NCBI GenBank assembly: GCA_000711775.1
Contig: ARYC01017979.1
Coordinates: 1 to 64,000, forward strand
DNA length: 64,000 nucleotides
Direction of reading: 5' to 3'
From: Oxytricha trifallax
Taxonomy: Eukaryota; Ciliophora; Spirotrichea; Sporadotrichida; Oxytrichidae
Shown: positions 44,622 to 56,310 of the stretch, in pieces
Layout: each line of letters starts with the position of its first letter
Numbering within the stretch: the stretch's first letter is position 1
Translations under genes and position numbers: made by a program
The notes under the pieces: model-generated
What the model was told of the DNA's origin: nothing
The model's input: the letters and a program-made list of their open reading frames with translations, nothing else
The model's database searches: none

Positions 44622-45296
44622 TTATTTTCTATTATTAATTTCTATTTTAATAACAGAGACCTCAAGTGATAGCTCTGATAGTTCCTTATGAGAGTTCGTA
44701 TCATAGCTATCACATTTTTTATTGTTGCAAAGGTAAGTTTCATTTAGTTTGATGGAAGTGCTGTTGTTTTTCTTAAAATGTTAAAGCTCATTTATTAATT
44801 TAAAATTTAAATAATTTAACTTCCTCCATAACTGAGAGCATATATGAGAGCTTTGCAATTCTACAAGTTTCAAGGGAAGTTTTTAGAGTATAAGAGAGGA
44901 AAAATGTGTGTTAAGAGACGTTCCAGCTCTAAATCTGGATGAGAAAGTAACCATTTTAACTTTCAATAAAAAGCTGATTACAGCACCTACCAATTTAGGA
45001 GATGCACCCAATTAAGTACGTAATGCTTTAGGAGGTATTTTGTGATTTTGTGATTAAAATTAGGGTGCTTCTAATTAAGTATCGTACAAACATAAATTTA
45101 AAAAATATGGAACTATAACAGTAGAAATTGATATCAATCTCTCAAGTTTGAAACCAGTTCTCAAAACCTTCTCCATATCCTACTTAGAGGTTGACCTCCT
45201 AAAGGATGCCCATATTTAATAGTAAGTTTTACAGAGGTATATAATTGAAATCAATAAACTTAAATTTGAATATCATTTCTTAGATCTGTAAACAAG
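44622..45296. promoter_or_regulatory. Divergent intergenic region of TBE (57-kD and 22-kD)
   Basis: 675 bp between the 57-kD start (minus) and the 22-kD start (plus). Any promoters of both genes must lie here. A hairpin-like pair TGATAGCT/AGCTATCA occurs near 44669-44710. Otherwise no recognised motif. Confidence 0.4.
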
Positions 45297-46083
45297 ATGG
45301 AGTCAATGAATGATGCAATGAAAAGAGTGCAATCACAAGAATTTATTCAAAGATTTAGAAGCAAGGAGGATTTGCATCGCTACCTAGTGCAGAAAGGTAA
45401 TGAACTCATAGTTCTAATCTTGATTATGTAGTTGGTTTGTTCCTGTCAACTATGGAAGATACTAAAATTTCATTTCTAAGAGCGATACTCTGCGAAGAAA
45501 AGAAAGCATTGAAAACTTAAGATGTAAAGTTTGCAGAGATTCCAAACTATCCAGAAATCTCAGTGACTGACTTATACGATGATACTATGAATGACCCAGA
45601 AGTTTCGCAGTACCTGCCTACTAAAAAGTAGTTGTCAAATAAACTGCCTGAAAGAAACTATTTCTTTGGCATACTTGCAACTATCAAAGGTGATTACTTG
45701 AAAGAAATTATTCAAGAATCTCATTAGAAAAGGTACAGCATCTCTTCAGAAGATAAGGACAAACAAGGGATCAAGATAAGTGAGAGCTGGCTATCAGAGC
45801 TGCAGAAGCACCCTTATATTTCAAGTAAGATTTGTAGCTTAACTCTTTAGAAAAATCTGGTACTGGCATCTTCTTGATGAAGGAATAGAGCAAGCTTCAC
45901 AGAGAGCGAAAGTCGCAGACAAAGTATGAAGTTAGCAAGAGACTTTATTCAAATATTTAGCCTCCAGAGTCAATGAACATAGATGCTGGAGCTGGCAGCA
46001 AGAAAAGAAACTTAGGAGGAGGGAAGCAAGAAGTAGAAGAAAAGAAAGAGAAGCCAGCTCCCTCTAAAGAATTTTAAATGTGA
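45297..46083 (+). CDS. TBE 22-kD protein, intact, two introns
   Basis: ATG 45297 (MESMNDAMKRVQSQEFIQRF). Introns at 45397-45431 (35 nt) and 45825-45850 (26 nt) leave 726 nt, or 241 residues plus stop. Core: FAEIPNYPEISVTDLYDDTM, NYFFGILATIKGDYLKEIIQ, HPYISSK, SGTGIFLMKEQSKLHRERKS, and a Lys/Glu-rich tail. No known domain. Its conservation as an ORF with removable introns shows it is translated from spliced RNA. Its stop is 9 bp from the end of the converging transposase gene. Confidence 0.92.
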
Positions 46084-46092
46084 CTTATATAT

Positions 46093-47157
46093 TCATTAAC
46101 TTAACTACAAAACTTATTTATATACATTCACTCTCCCTTCTTTAGCACACTTTTAAGCCAATAAATTATCTACTCTCTTCGCTGAGCTTTTAATAAAGTC
46201 TACTGTATCGATAGGTAGGTCATGCATCAAGTGGTAGAGCAGCAGTTTCTTGTAATGGCCTTTTAATATACCCCAGTAGAACTCAATTCCATTAAACTAT
46301 GGACTGTAAGGTACGTTGAACACTGGCGTTATTCTAAGTTGTTCATAACTCTTCCTTGTTTCTTTGGTCTTATGAACAGAAAGATTATCAACAAATAGTA
46401 TAATCTCTTATTCAGGGTACTTCTCTCTCAGCTATTCTAAGAACTTGATATACTGCTCTGTCTTAATAGAGCGAGGATGAATAACATAAGTTTCTAAACC
46501 AGTATCCTCACTAATTCCTCCAAGAATTGCCATTGTTTATACCTTGACTTTCTAGTCATATACTTCTATATTACTATGCCCCTTATACCAAGACATCTAG
46601 ATGAAAGTGTTGAAGGTAAACACAGCCTCGTCAGCATGTATAAACTTAATATTATTCTATTAGGCTCTCTGCATATAATAATAAATATAATTTAAGTTGT
46701 TGTTGTAAAATGGCAGACTGAAATCAATCACTCTCTTGATACGATTCACACCTTTGTAAGAGATACCGTTTCGTTTATAAATGTTAGCAACAGACTATGC
46801 AGAGATCTTCAACTCAGGGAACTAGCGATGAAACATAGTAGCTCGTTGATCTAAAGAGAAGTGAGCCCAATACTTCAAAGTTTTCTCATTAATAAGATAG
46901 TCAATATGCTTCTATAGAAACTTTGACTACCTCTTAGGCTTAGAATTTAGCTACTATTGCTTTAATTATACTGCTATAAGACAGTGGGAGCGAACAGTTG
47001 ACGGACTTCGCTTTAAGAGTAGCGCAATAGACTTATAATTTAGTACTGGTTTGATTTATTCACTGTATATATCACATCCATATCGCAGTTTAAACACTAA
47101 ATCTATATACTCTTCATCATAAATAGACCCCAAAAGCTTGCTATTTTTGTCTCGCAT
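46093..47157 (-). CDS. TBE 42-kD DD34E transposase, intact
   Basis: Open 355-codon frame from ATG 47157 to TGA 46093. N-terminal helix-turn-helix region (YKSIALLLKRSPSTVRSHCL) and linker YKRNGISYKGVNRIKRVIDF. Catalytic triad: Asp in IHADEAVFTFNTF, Asp in ILFVDNLSVHKTKE, Glu in FNGIEFYWGILK, with 34 residues between the last two. It should be catalytically competent; TBE transposases act in germline genome rearrangement in Oxytricha. Best-preserved transposase in the window. Confidence 0.95.
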
Positions 47158-47239
47158 TTAATTAATAACCCCATCCCCTAACAAATTCCCTACAAATCAA
47201 AGCACTTAAAACCTCATTAAGGGGTTTGGGGTATTGAAT

Positions 47240-49985
47240 GTATTCATTATTTTGCTATGATCTGCCTTAAATAATTATAAAAATATTATCCATGACATTT
47301 TTCATTATTTGTAAAGGTAAACCTATTATTAAGTTTGTTTGTATCCATCTTATAAATTTAATTAAAGTTCTATTTTGTTTAAAGATAAGGTGAAATAAAG
47401 ATTTTCTTTCATAATCATCATCATCATCATATAAATCAGTTCTCATATATTATCATTATTTAATTATACTTAAGCTTTGTAATGTTTTAAAAAATTAATT
47501 TAAAAAAGATATTAACTTAAATTTGTAAATTTTAGACTATTATCCAAAGATCTTAATCTATGCTTTATAAAATCTCTAAAAAAAAATAATCTTAATATTA
47601 AGCATTTAAATAACAAAATACTATCAATATAACTAAAATGATATTTATGAAAATATCGAATAAGCACAAATATAATTTTTTTATATAAATTTAGATATAA
47701 ATTAAGAACACTTAGAAATAAAACATAAAAAAAAAGGTATTTTAAATTATGACTTCGAAGTAAAGATTAAATTAAGAAAGAATATTTTCTTCGTTAATTA
47801 AATTGGGAAAGCTCGAGGAATATGTTAATAAAGAATTTTAATTTGGTTTTGGAAGGGGTCAGTTCATGGGCAAAAAAACATTTTGAAAAATATTAAAAAT
47901 TAAATTTCATGAATTGCTACAACTAAGGTCAATTAAGGCACGTAGAGTTCAATTTTAATAAATACTTGTGTCTTTTATTCTCTCAAAGATTGCCGAAATA
48001 TGAATGATATAATTAAAATATTTATAGTATAAAAGCAAATCCTTAAATGATAAGTTTCTTGAACTTTCTCAAATTACTTAAAACGTTATTTATATAAATT
48101 AAGTGATTCTCTTTATTAAGATTTCTAAAGTTTAAAATGGCCAAATTATAAATTGCTATAAGAATCGTTTTTGGCCTATCAAAGTTGATTTTTGCCTTTC
48201 AAACTATTCTGATCCTCTATTTTCAACTTTGATGCTTCATTTATAATTATCGTACTATATTTTTTCAAATTTTGGCTACTTTCTCTATAAATTTAAAAAT
48301 TTACTTGTTTTACCGTTTGAGAACTTTAATTCTTTAAAAAAAACTTAACTTTATATCTTACGCTCTCTCGTAACGCTCCTGTTCAAGAGTCAAAATTATG
48401 TGGATTAGAAGAATATTACTTAGAAATTTTATAAATCCTATGAATTCGTTGACTCTCCTTTTGCCTTATCAGCCCTAGCACTACTGTTGGTGTTAAAAAA
48501 ACATACAACATTTTGATATCCAAAAAAATGCTTTAATTTGCTAAAACTCACCTTTTTATTAGGATCCAAAATTATTATTTCAAGATTCCTGCTCAGGACA
48601 GTCAAATGATTGGATCTATAATGTATAAATAATGTAATTTTTCGTTGTGCAGGGAATAAACTAGATTCAACGCTTTAAAAAGATTTGATATTCTTATGAA
48701 ATGACGTGGGTTTTGCAATTTATATTTATAACAAAGATTTAGCATGAATAAGAAAGTAATTATAAAAATAAGAAAATTATACTAATTTGCTCAAGAGTCC
48801 TTTATATAAAAGTAAGAAATAGAATATTTTAGTACAAATTAAAGTGATGCTCATTAATTATTCGTAAAATATGCTAAACCCCAGAACCCAATAAGTATTG
48901 CTAAAGGATAAAGTAGAAATCTACTAATAAAATCAAGATTTCAATATTATTTCTTTAGTTACCATACTATTAATCGATAGATAATTCAACTATGAATTTA
49001 TATGCTCATTTGAGCGCATATAATTAGCCCTCATATTTTAAGCTCACATAAAAATTCCTAGTGGGTTTGAATTTTGGCAATATTTCTAATTAAGCGTTTT
49101 ATTTAACATTCTAAAAATTCTAATTTAAACTAATCGAAACAATACCAATACATTCAAAGTTGCTCTAAACAAAATGGTATAATATATGCTTAAGTTATGG
49201 ACAAGTTTTTTAAATAAATTTGTAAAACTAATAATAATAATATGCTCAGCAATATTATTAAATCCTTAAAATACTAATTCAAGGAAGTTTATATCATACC
49301 ATCTTCATCATTTAAAGATAATTTAATTAGGACTGATTTCGTAATTCTTTTACCTAAACAAAGTTCGTTTAAAGTAGTTTCCTATATTTTATAATAAAAT
49401 AAATATAAAAAAATTAATTATTTTGTGAAAGCCTAATTTATAATTCTATTTTTGAATTAAATTAATATAATTTTTTTTATCAGAAATACTTAAAACATAT
49501 TCATTATTCTCGAGACTAATTTATTAAACTATTTTTCATTATTTTAATTAAAATTGACATTTTTTTTAATTTAAAAAATTAATATATACTTATTATTTTA
49601 AGCAATCTAATATTTTTTTAATATAATTTTTAATATTATTTACACCAATATTATATAATTTTTTTACCAAAGTACAATTTATGAATTAATTTTTCATATT
49701 TTTATCAATTTATATTAAAATAAATTTTAATTATTAATTTACTTATTGACAAATTGTAAATAAGTTTTTCGTATTTAATATTTAATTTTAATAAACTTTT
49801 ATAAATTATTTTATGCAAGGGTAATATATAATATATTTTCCTCATTTTTTTTATTTATTTTGCAACATTTTGATAACTTTTATCACTAGATCCATATATA
49901 AATTAGTTTTTCATTTAGTTTTCTATAATCTTATGTAAAATTTCTTGATAATCTTTATTTTTATTTTTATGTTTTTTTTATTTAA
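47240..49985. other. AT-rich non-coding DNA
   Basis: Contains an ATC microsatellite at about 47415-47430. At 48880 a weak telomere-like CTAAACCCCAGAACCC occurs without TBE sequence next to it. No gene recognised. Confidence 0.45.
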
Positions 49986-49989
49986 TAAA

Positions 49990-50165
49990 ATAAAATATTC
50001 CCTTTATTAGTTTGTGAGTGTTAAGCTTGTATCTACTACAATTGTAGAAGCTGATGATGTAAAGAGCCAAGGGATTTAGACCGCACGATAAAGTCGTGAC
50101 GAAGTCACCCTATTTAGTCTTATCATTATACGAAGCTCCAAGTGATTCTACAGCTATAAATTCGA
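49990..50165 (+). CDS. Isolated coding-like segment (possible MDS)
   Basis: A GC-richer island in AT-rich DNA. The plus strand reads FVSVKLVSTTIVEADDVKSQ then TARQSRDEVTLFSLIIIRSS to a TGA. Boundaries coincide with composition shifts. It could be a lone MDS of a scrambled gene. An RNA gene was considered, but no conserved fold is evident. Confidence 0.35.
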
Positions 50166-50169
50166 TAGA

Positions 50170-51005
50170 ATTAATATAATGATAGGATTATGTTCTACTA
50201 TATTTTAAATGAATAAAAACTGTTTTTAGATAATCAAAGACATAAACAAATAATCCTAAATGATTCATATTGTTGACTGAATCAAACTGTGATATGTTAC
50301 CACTGTGATACTCCATTCTTTACTTCAAGATTATTTTAAACCGGTTGACACTAAAGTCTATATCAGTTTATTATGTAGACTTAGGTTTTTTATATGGTTC
50401 TATTATTCAAACTAACTAATATAGAGATATTAAATATATGTATTATAAATTATAAAAAACTGATTAATATATAATCGGGTCTCCATTAAAAATTTGTATC
50501 TTTTTTTATTAATTCCCGTCTTTTAGCTAATATTTATCCATCTATATTAATTCATAAATTTTTTTAAACTGCACATATATATATGGAAAAATTATAAATG
50601 TAATACCCTATAGGGTTTGTAAAAATAAGCAAATTCAGCATTATTACAACCCATATATACAAAAATCTTTTGTTTCTATAATCATTCCCAAAAACCTCTT
50701 AATAATATTTGAAGTTAATTGATTTAAATTCTATAGTTGAGTTCTTAGTGTTTGTAAAAAAAACGCAAATATTTTGTGAATTTTAAATGTAATATTATAA
50801 TATTAGATCATATAACTAAACGAATATTATCTGCTTATTTGTATTTTTCATAATGAATCTTGTTATTTTTAATTTTGTTCAAACATGTCTTCTAATTATT
50901 GCCAATGATAATGAAGTGAACTTAAAATTATCTTCTACAAAATGTCTAATTTTTTGCACACATCTTTTTACTTTTTATGTTTCTAAATAAAAATGATTAA
51001 TATTT
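50170..51005. other. AT-rich non-coding DNA
   Basis: No coding or repeat structure recognised. Confidence 0.4.
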
Positions 51006-51695
51006 GTCATGAATTGTGCATAAAGTAAGACAAGCTATCCATTTTGCTACCTAAATTATAGCAGAACTATCCATAAATCCCATTAGACAAATCCATTTAT
51101 CCATTTTATTTGATTGTAAAGTAACCAGGTGCTTCAAGAACCTTTGCTATTGTTTTTTTTTATATTCTTATATCTTAAGGCACTTTTGGTATTGATAACT
51201 ACCACTTATTTATGCAAGAGATTCAACTTAGCATTTTCAACTTGTAATCTCTTTAAACTTATCAAAATCATACAACTCCTTGACGCCCTTAATCACATCT
51301 GATAATATCTTATCTAATTCGTCTTGGTATCTGTTATGATATAAATTGACTCTCAAAATAATTGGATATTTATTTAACTCTAGTGCGAATGCACCAAAGT
51401 CTAATATAACAACATCTAGCTATATTAAGCTATAACAATTTTTTCTCTAAACCTCTTTAAGTAACATTGATTCCTTAGCATATTCATTTTGGTATTTTTC
51501 GTTCTTTTTGAGATTTTTTAATGGATACCTTGTATGTGAACTCCTCAATCATTTTGAGTTTTGTCTCGTTGGGTGAGTTAATACAAATAATTTTCGATAC
51601 AGCTTATAAGATCAACTGCATTTAGTGCTGGATATGCATAGTTCTTTCTGATAAATACACTAGGAAAATATTGCTTTCTAGTTTAATTATCGATT
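51006..51695 (-). pseudogene. TBE 57-kD kinase region, relic (C-terminal part)
   Basis: Minus-strand pieces in shifting frames align with the intact TBE 57-kD protein: AYPALNAVDLISCIENYLY, YKVYPLKNLKKNEKYQNEYA, NCYSLIQLDVVILDFGAFAL, LYHNRYQDELDKILSDVIKG, RDYKLKM (HRDLKPE position), KVLEAPGYFTIK. Many frameshifts and TGAs. The N-terminal half lies 11.6 kb away at 63345-63840; the gene was split by the nested element at 51776-63320. Confidence 0.88.
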
Positions 51696-51696
51696 G

Positions 51697-51770
51697 TTTT
51701 GACCGAGACCCGTACCACCCCGTACCCTCTTCTTAATAATACCCCTCCACACCCGTACCCCCCGTACCCC
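51697..51770. repeat. CCCCGTACC-type minisatellite, left half
   Basis: Irregular tandem copies of CCCGTACCCC-like units. A matching block lies at 63325-63395 across the inserted element, so the minisatellite was probably the insertion target inside the TBE relic. Confidence 0.75.
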
Positions 51771-51939
51771 CAATGAGTAAAAATTTAAATATTTACCAAG
51801 AATTAGAAATTAATCAAGTTTTTCTCTTTAGTATTAAATTATATATTAACTAATTAAATAATTAAAATCGCACTCTAACCCAAACGAGAGATCAATTTGA
51901 GTTATAGTGCGATAGAGTATGAATTAAATTATATATTAA

Positions 51940-52945
51940 TCTAGTATAATCAAAATAAGAAAACTGTTAAAATCAAATCAAAAATGCAAGCAAATAATAT
52001 TATGTTCATATCAAAATACATTAGTAGATAAAAAACAGTCTCTTATTTGAATTAGACTTAAATCATTCTGTTAAAACTTAAATTAATTAATCAAACATTA
52101 AAATATTAAATTTTTGTTTTTTTCAATTTTTCCATTTCATTTCTATTTAAGGGCATATAACTTGTTGTTGCTGTAGTGATCTCTGAGTTTTCCAAAAAAA
52201 TTAATTTTGAGATATCTTCAGGATATCTTCTTTCGGTATCTTCAGGGTATTTTCCTAAAAAAATGATTATGATTAATTTCAAAAAGTACAATAATAACAA
52301 TAACAGTAGTAATAACAGCAACAGTAATAGCAATAAAATTATCAAAATTAACTAGAATTATAGTGCAGGGATTTTTCTTAAAAAATCCAAATTTTCAAAA
52401 AATTTCAAGTTAAACGATTAAATGATAAAGAAGAAAATAAAGAAAATGATGATAAAGTAAGTAACAATCAATAATTTTCATAATTTTTAAATTCTCAAAG
52501 AATTTAAACAGCACTCTAATTCTAGTTAATTTTGATAATTTTATTGCTATTACTGTTGCTGTTATTACTACTGTTATTGTTATTATTGTACTTTTTGAAA
52601 TTAATCATAATCATTTTTTTAGGAAAATACCCTGAAGATACCGAAAGAAGATATCCTGAAGATATCTCAAAATTAATTTTTTTGGAAAACTCAGAGATCA
52701 CTACAGCAACAACAAGTTATATGCCCTTAAATAGAAATGAAATGGAAAAATTGAAAAAAACAAAAATTTAATATTTTAATGTTTGATTAATTAATTTAAG
52801 TTTTAACAGAATGATTTAAGTTCTAATCCAAATAAGATACTTTTTTTTCTACTAATGTATTTTGATATGAACATAATTTTATTTGCTTGCATTTTTGATT
52901 TGATTTTAAAAGTTTCCTCATTTTGATTATACTAGATTAATAATA
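51940..52945. mobile_element. Fold-back MITE with mirrored Leu-codon repeats
   Basis: Arms of about 430 bp (51940-52375 and 52505-52945) are near-perfect inverted copies around a loop of about 130 bp. Each arm contains a trinucleotide-like run (ATTACTACTGTTATTGTT) that makes identical poly-Leu ORFs on opposite strands; these are artefacts of the repeat. Confidence 0.85.
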
Positions 52946-53185
52946 AAAAATTAATTAAATATCACATGTTGTTTTTAATAATCATCATTTCATTTTTATT
53001 TAATTTACTATTATTAATGTTTTGTTACAAATCATACTTATGAAATGTTTGATTTTTAAACTTTATCAATTTTAATAGTTAAAAAACTGTAAATTATAAA
53101 TAAATCATTTAATAATTAATCTATATATAATCTCTAAAAAACAACATGTGATATTTAATTAATTTTTTATTATATAATTTAATTC
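52946..53185. mobile_element. Small MITE with about 32-bp inverted ends
   Basis: Ends share TTAATTAAATATCACATGTT and its complement, about 240 bp overall, immediately right of the larger fold-back element. Non-coding. Confidence 0.7.
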
Positions 53186-53241
53186 ATATATATTTATTGA
53201 ATCAGAAATTAAAAAGGGCGCAATTAAACAGCGGGAACAAG

Positions 53242-53784
53242 ATGGAAGCAGACAGCGGACAAACCATCGGAAGAAGAAAGTTAAAAGTACTCATGGATGG
53301 AGAAGAAAAGACTAGACCGAAAGCATAGAAATCCATAAAAGAATACTTTGAATATTCAAAGAAAGGATTGGCAAATCAACTTCAATAAAACCAAAATGTC
53401 TAAGGATTAAATAGTTAAAAAAACTTAGACAAATTTAGTGTCACTATTGACAACAACCGTCAGCTTCATTTTTCCAACCATAAAGAGAAGTCGAGGGGTG
53501 GGTGAAAAGAAACGAGAGGTTTGCCGAAAACCAGAGAAGTAAGAGGAGAATAAATACTATAAATAACAAAAGATAGATAGCAACACAGCAGATTGAACTA
53601 AAGATATGTTTGCAAAATGTTATGGGACTAAGCTCAAAGTTAAAACAAGACTAGATAATGAGAGAAATAGAAATCAGGTAACCGGACTTTGTTGGTCTAG
53701 TTGAAACTAGACTGCAAAGAATAATAGGCCTGAACAGCAAAGATATCACATAAACACAACTAGCGAGGAACGGAGGAGTATTAA
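53242..53784 (+). pseudogene. LINE ORF, N-terminal part with start of endonuclease domain
   Basis: ATG 53242 (MEADSGQTIGRRKLKVLMDG) runs to a frame break near 53510, then continues KICLQNVMGLSSKLKQ, QPDFVGLVETRLQRIIG, NGGVLTM. This is the start of an exonuclease/endonuclease/phosphatase (APE-type) domain of a non-LTR retrotransposon. It is cut at 53784-53789 by the inner element; reading resumes in the same frame at 60349. Confidence 0.85.
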
Positions 53785-54439
53785 CAATGAGTAAAAATTC
53801 AACCAATTTCCAAAAATTAGAAATAAATGTAATCTAAATATTAGAACCGAGCTATAGAATTATTATCATATTCATAATTAGTTATTAGTATAAAATTTAA
53901 AAATCTGAATCTCAATCTGTGCAACTCCATTCTGAACCGACTACTGTTAGTCATTTGAGCTCCGACTTCAACAACGCTTGGCACCCTCACTGCGTGCTTG
54001 CTGCTCTCAACCGTATGGTACCTCAGACTTCGCCCTCTAGAAACAGTAGACACTGGCTTCCGAGCTGGTTGGGTATCATTCAGAGAAATAAACCATAAAA
54101 CCCTACAGTGATTATACAAACGAGATTTTTGATGAGGAAGTCAGGAGGATCGTCATGGAATGTCTTGATGCCCGGGCAGTGAAGCTTGCCAGGCTCAGAC
54201 TTATTCGAAAATTTGTACTATTTCAGAGAATGGCATGGCACTGAAAAAGAGCGAGAAAACTAAATTACTGAAGCAAAATGCCATTGAATTATACGAGCTA
54301 CCAAGTTGAGGTTTAACTTCCACTTTAAATGCAAAGAAAAAGGCCATGGGAAATCATACATATAACATCTCGGTCGAGACTAACTTTCAATTCATGCCCT
54401 CTTCTTAATAATCAAACAAGAATGACAAATCAAAGCTTA

Positions 54440-54980
54440 TTGAAGATTGGTGATCTTGAGTAAAATATTAAAGCCATCAATGGAATCTACGACTATTCAT
54501 AAGATTGCTGAAAGAAACAGTTTCAATGTGATTGGTCTTGCCAAGAAATCTCAGAGATACAGCAGAAAAAGGGCAGTGTTAGAGGCTCAAGTCTCCTATA
54601 GAATCTTCTTCACAAACATGAGAATAATGAAAGTGACTGTTCACTGATCAAATCCTGGCAACAACCTTGGATTCACCCCGTGTGTTATTTTTAACGAGAG
54701 CTTACTCCTCAGGCACGATCGATCCTGATCTTCTAGATAGAATGGAAGTGGTTGATATATCCGGCTATTCAATTTAAGAAAAAATGGAAATAGTCAAGCC
54801 TCACTTAGTACCTAAGCAGATCAAGGAAAATGGAATTACAGACTAAATTATCGAATATAAAGGAAGAGAACGAGAAGTAACGATTACTGAGTCTCCAACA
54901 AATTTCGCATTATATCCTACACTATTTTCAAATAATAAGATTAAATACAATTTCTCTTTTCAACTCAAATCTAAAAATTA
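54440..54980 (+). pseudogene. Lon protease fragment in the left inverted repeat
   Basis: The plus strand reads LDRMEVVDISGYSIQEKMEI, VKPHLVPKQIKENGITDQII, EYKGREREVTI, matching the end of the AAA+ module of Lon proteases (LLDRMEV...SGY..EEK..I...HL.PKQ..ENG). An identical copy runs on the minus strand in the right arm (59150-59690). Only this short piece is present, flanked by unrecognised sequence (ILKPSMESTTIHKIAERNSF). It looks like a captured host-gene fragment now part of the element's terminus. Confidence 0.8.
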
Positions 54981-54994
54981 AATATAATTATTTG

Positions 54995-55033
54995 GCACGT
55001 ATCTCAAAATCGGCCAAATTTCGAGATACGTGC
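54995..55033. repeat. Perfect hairpin at inner part of the inverted repeat
   Basis: GCACGTATCTC and GAGATACGTGC flank a short AAAATCGGCCAAATTTC loop, near the inner edge of the arm. A mirrored copy sits at about 59103-59141. Candidate transposase-binding or structural site. Confidence 0.6.
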
Positions 55034-55093
55034 TCTTTAATTATAATTAAATGAATGCGTTTAAAGTATAATCTAATAATATAAAATTATTAA

Positions 55094-56183
55094 ATGAAAG
55101 TTAGATTAAATCAATTGCATATTAAAAGCGATCCTTCCCCTCAATACCTCTATTTTTTAAGATATGGAACAAAACATTAATCTAAGCTTAATTAGCCTAT
55201 ATTGAGTCTTCGATGGATTTAAAGATTGACCAATTTATCTAGATTTAAAATCAAGAAATTTATTTAATAATACCAACAGACTGACGAGAATCACATAGTT
55301 AAAATATAAAAATCAAAATCAAAATTTTAATAGTAGCATTTAGAGTTTATTTTAAGTAAGTAAACTTTGATAAAATGGTCTAGTTACTCTTTAAAAGAAA
55401 GAGCAATATTATTTCACTGATAGTTTCCGGAATGCACAATATCTCCCTCATATTTAAGGCTGATATATAAGAAACATTAAATTAGATATAAAATAATCTA
55501 GCTTTAACCACAGTAACCAAAATTAAACAATATTGATACTTTCTTATAATTTTAAGATCTAATGAATAAGTTCTCCCTTGTTATTGAGAGTGGATATACT
55601 ATAGTTTTTTTAGATGAAGCAGTTTTTTCAAAAAAACTTATTCTTAAATGAACATGGAGGCCCAAAGGTTAGAATTATAATATATAAGATTTCAGAGATA
55701 GAGTTAAAACAGCGGCTGTTATAGCAGCTATTTCTGAACAAAATGGGTTGATTAATTATAATATTAAAGAGAATTCAATTAAGAAAGATAATTTTTAAAA
55801 TTCATTCAAGAATTGAAATCTATTCTCTTTAATCAGAAGTTTGCAATATTCATGGATAATTTAAGGATGCACCATTCTAAACAAGTAAAAGATTTGTGTG
55901 AGTAATCGAATATACCCTTACTTTACAATATGCCCTATATGCCTTAATTTAATCCAATTGAAAAAGTATGGGCCTTAATTAAGTAGAATTATAGAAAATT
56001 AATAGCAAGATATTTGCTCGATGGTTAAAAGTTTGAGAGCTCAAACTTATTATTTAAGCAATAAATTTAACAAAAGATGATAATATTAAAAGAATTGCGA
56101 AAAGTGGAATAAACTTGCTTAATTATAATATAAATTGATATACTAAAATATCAAATATTAAACCTAAAGTCTAAACTTTATGA
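55094..56183 (+). pseudogene. DD34E transposase of the long-TIR TBE-like element
   Basis: From ATG 55094: LRYGTKHQSKLNQPILSLRW (TBE: LRYGTSIN), helix-turn-helix-like region, LKERAILFH then TGA then QFPECTIS, first Asp in TIVFLDEAVFSKK, TGA after LILK, AAVIAAISEQNGLI, frame change near 55790, second Asp in FAIFMDNLRMHHSK, Glu 34 residues on in NPIEKVWALIKQNYRK. Two TGAs and one frameshift. The TGA after FH falls on an Arg codon conserved in intact TBE enzymes, at the same codon as in the element at 1-1965. Confidence 0.85.
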
Positions 56184-56310
56184 GCTGTTATTTTATGAAA
56201 TTTAATAATCCATTTTATCATCTTTTCTTTCTTCATTATCAATGTTTTATTCTTATTGTTAAGATATCATTTAATTTTATTTTTAAGGTCCAAAAAATTT
56301 ACGTTTAAAG

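Larger units (their letters stand above)
38587..47236. mobile_element. TBE: Second TBE, expanded to 8.65 kb by nested insertions
   Basis: Right end carries GGGGTTTGGGGTATTG and, inside it, CCTACAAATCAAAGCACTT, both complementary to the TBE terminal repeat. The left end (AATGAAGTTTATGAGTGCTT and on) is a diverged copy. Gene order is the reverse complement of the first TBE: 57-kD (-), 22-kD (+), 42-kD (-). The 57-kD gene is split by a MITE at 38809-39224, an element at 39269-42700 and a MITE at 43010-43852. The transposase and 22-kD gene are intact, whereas in the first TBE only the 57-kD gene is. Confidence 0.93.

Noticed and set aside
52106..52771. Two identical poly-Leu ORFs on opposite strands
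   Set aside because: They lie in the mirrored arms of a fold-back element and arise from a simple-sequence run; no start context or homology.
53841..54119. 92-residue ORF repeated at 60017-60295
   Set aside because: Identical copies simply reflect the inverted repeat; no recognisable domain and standard-code reading.
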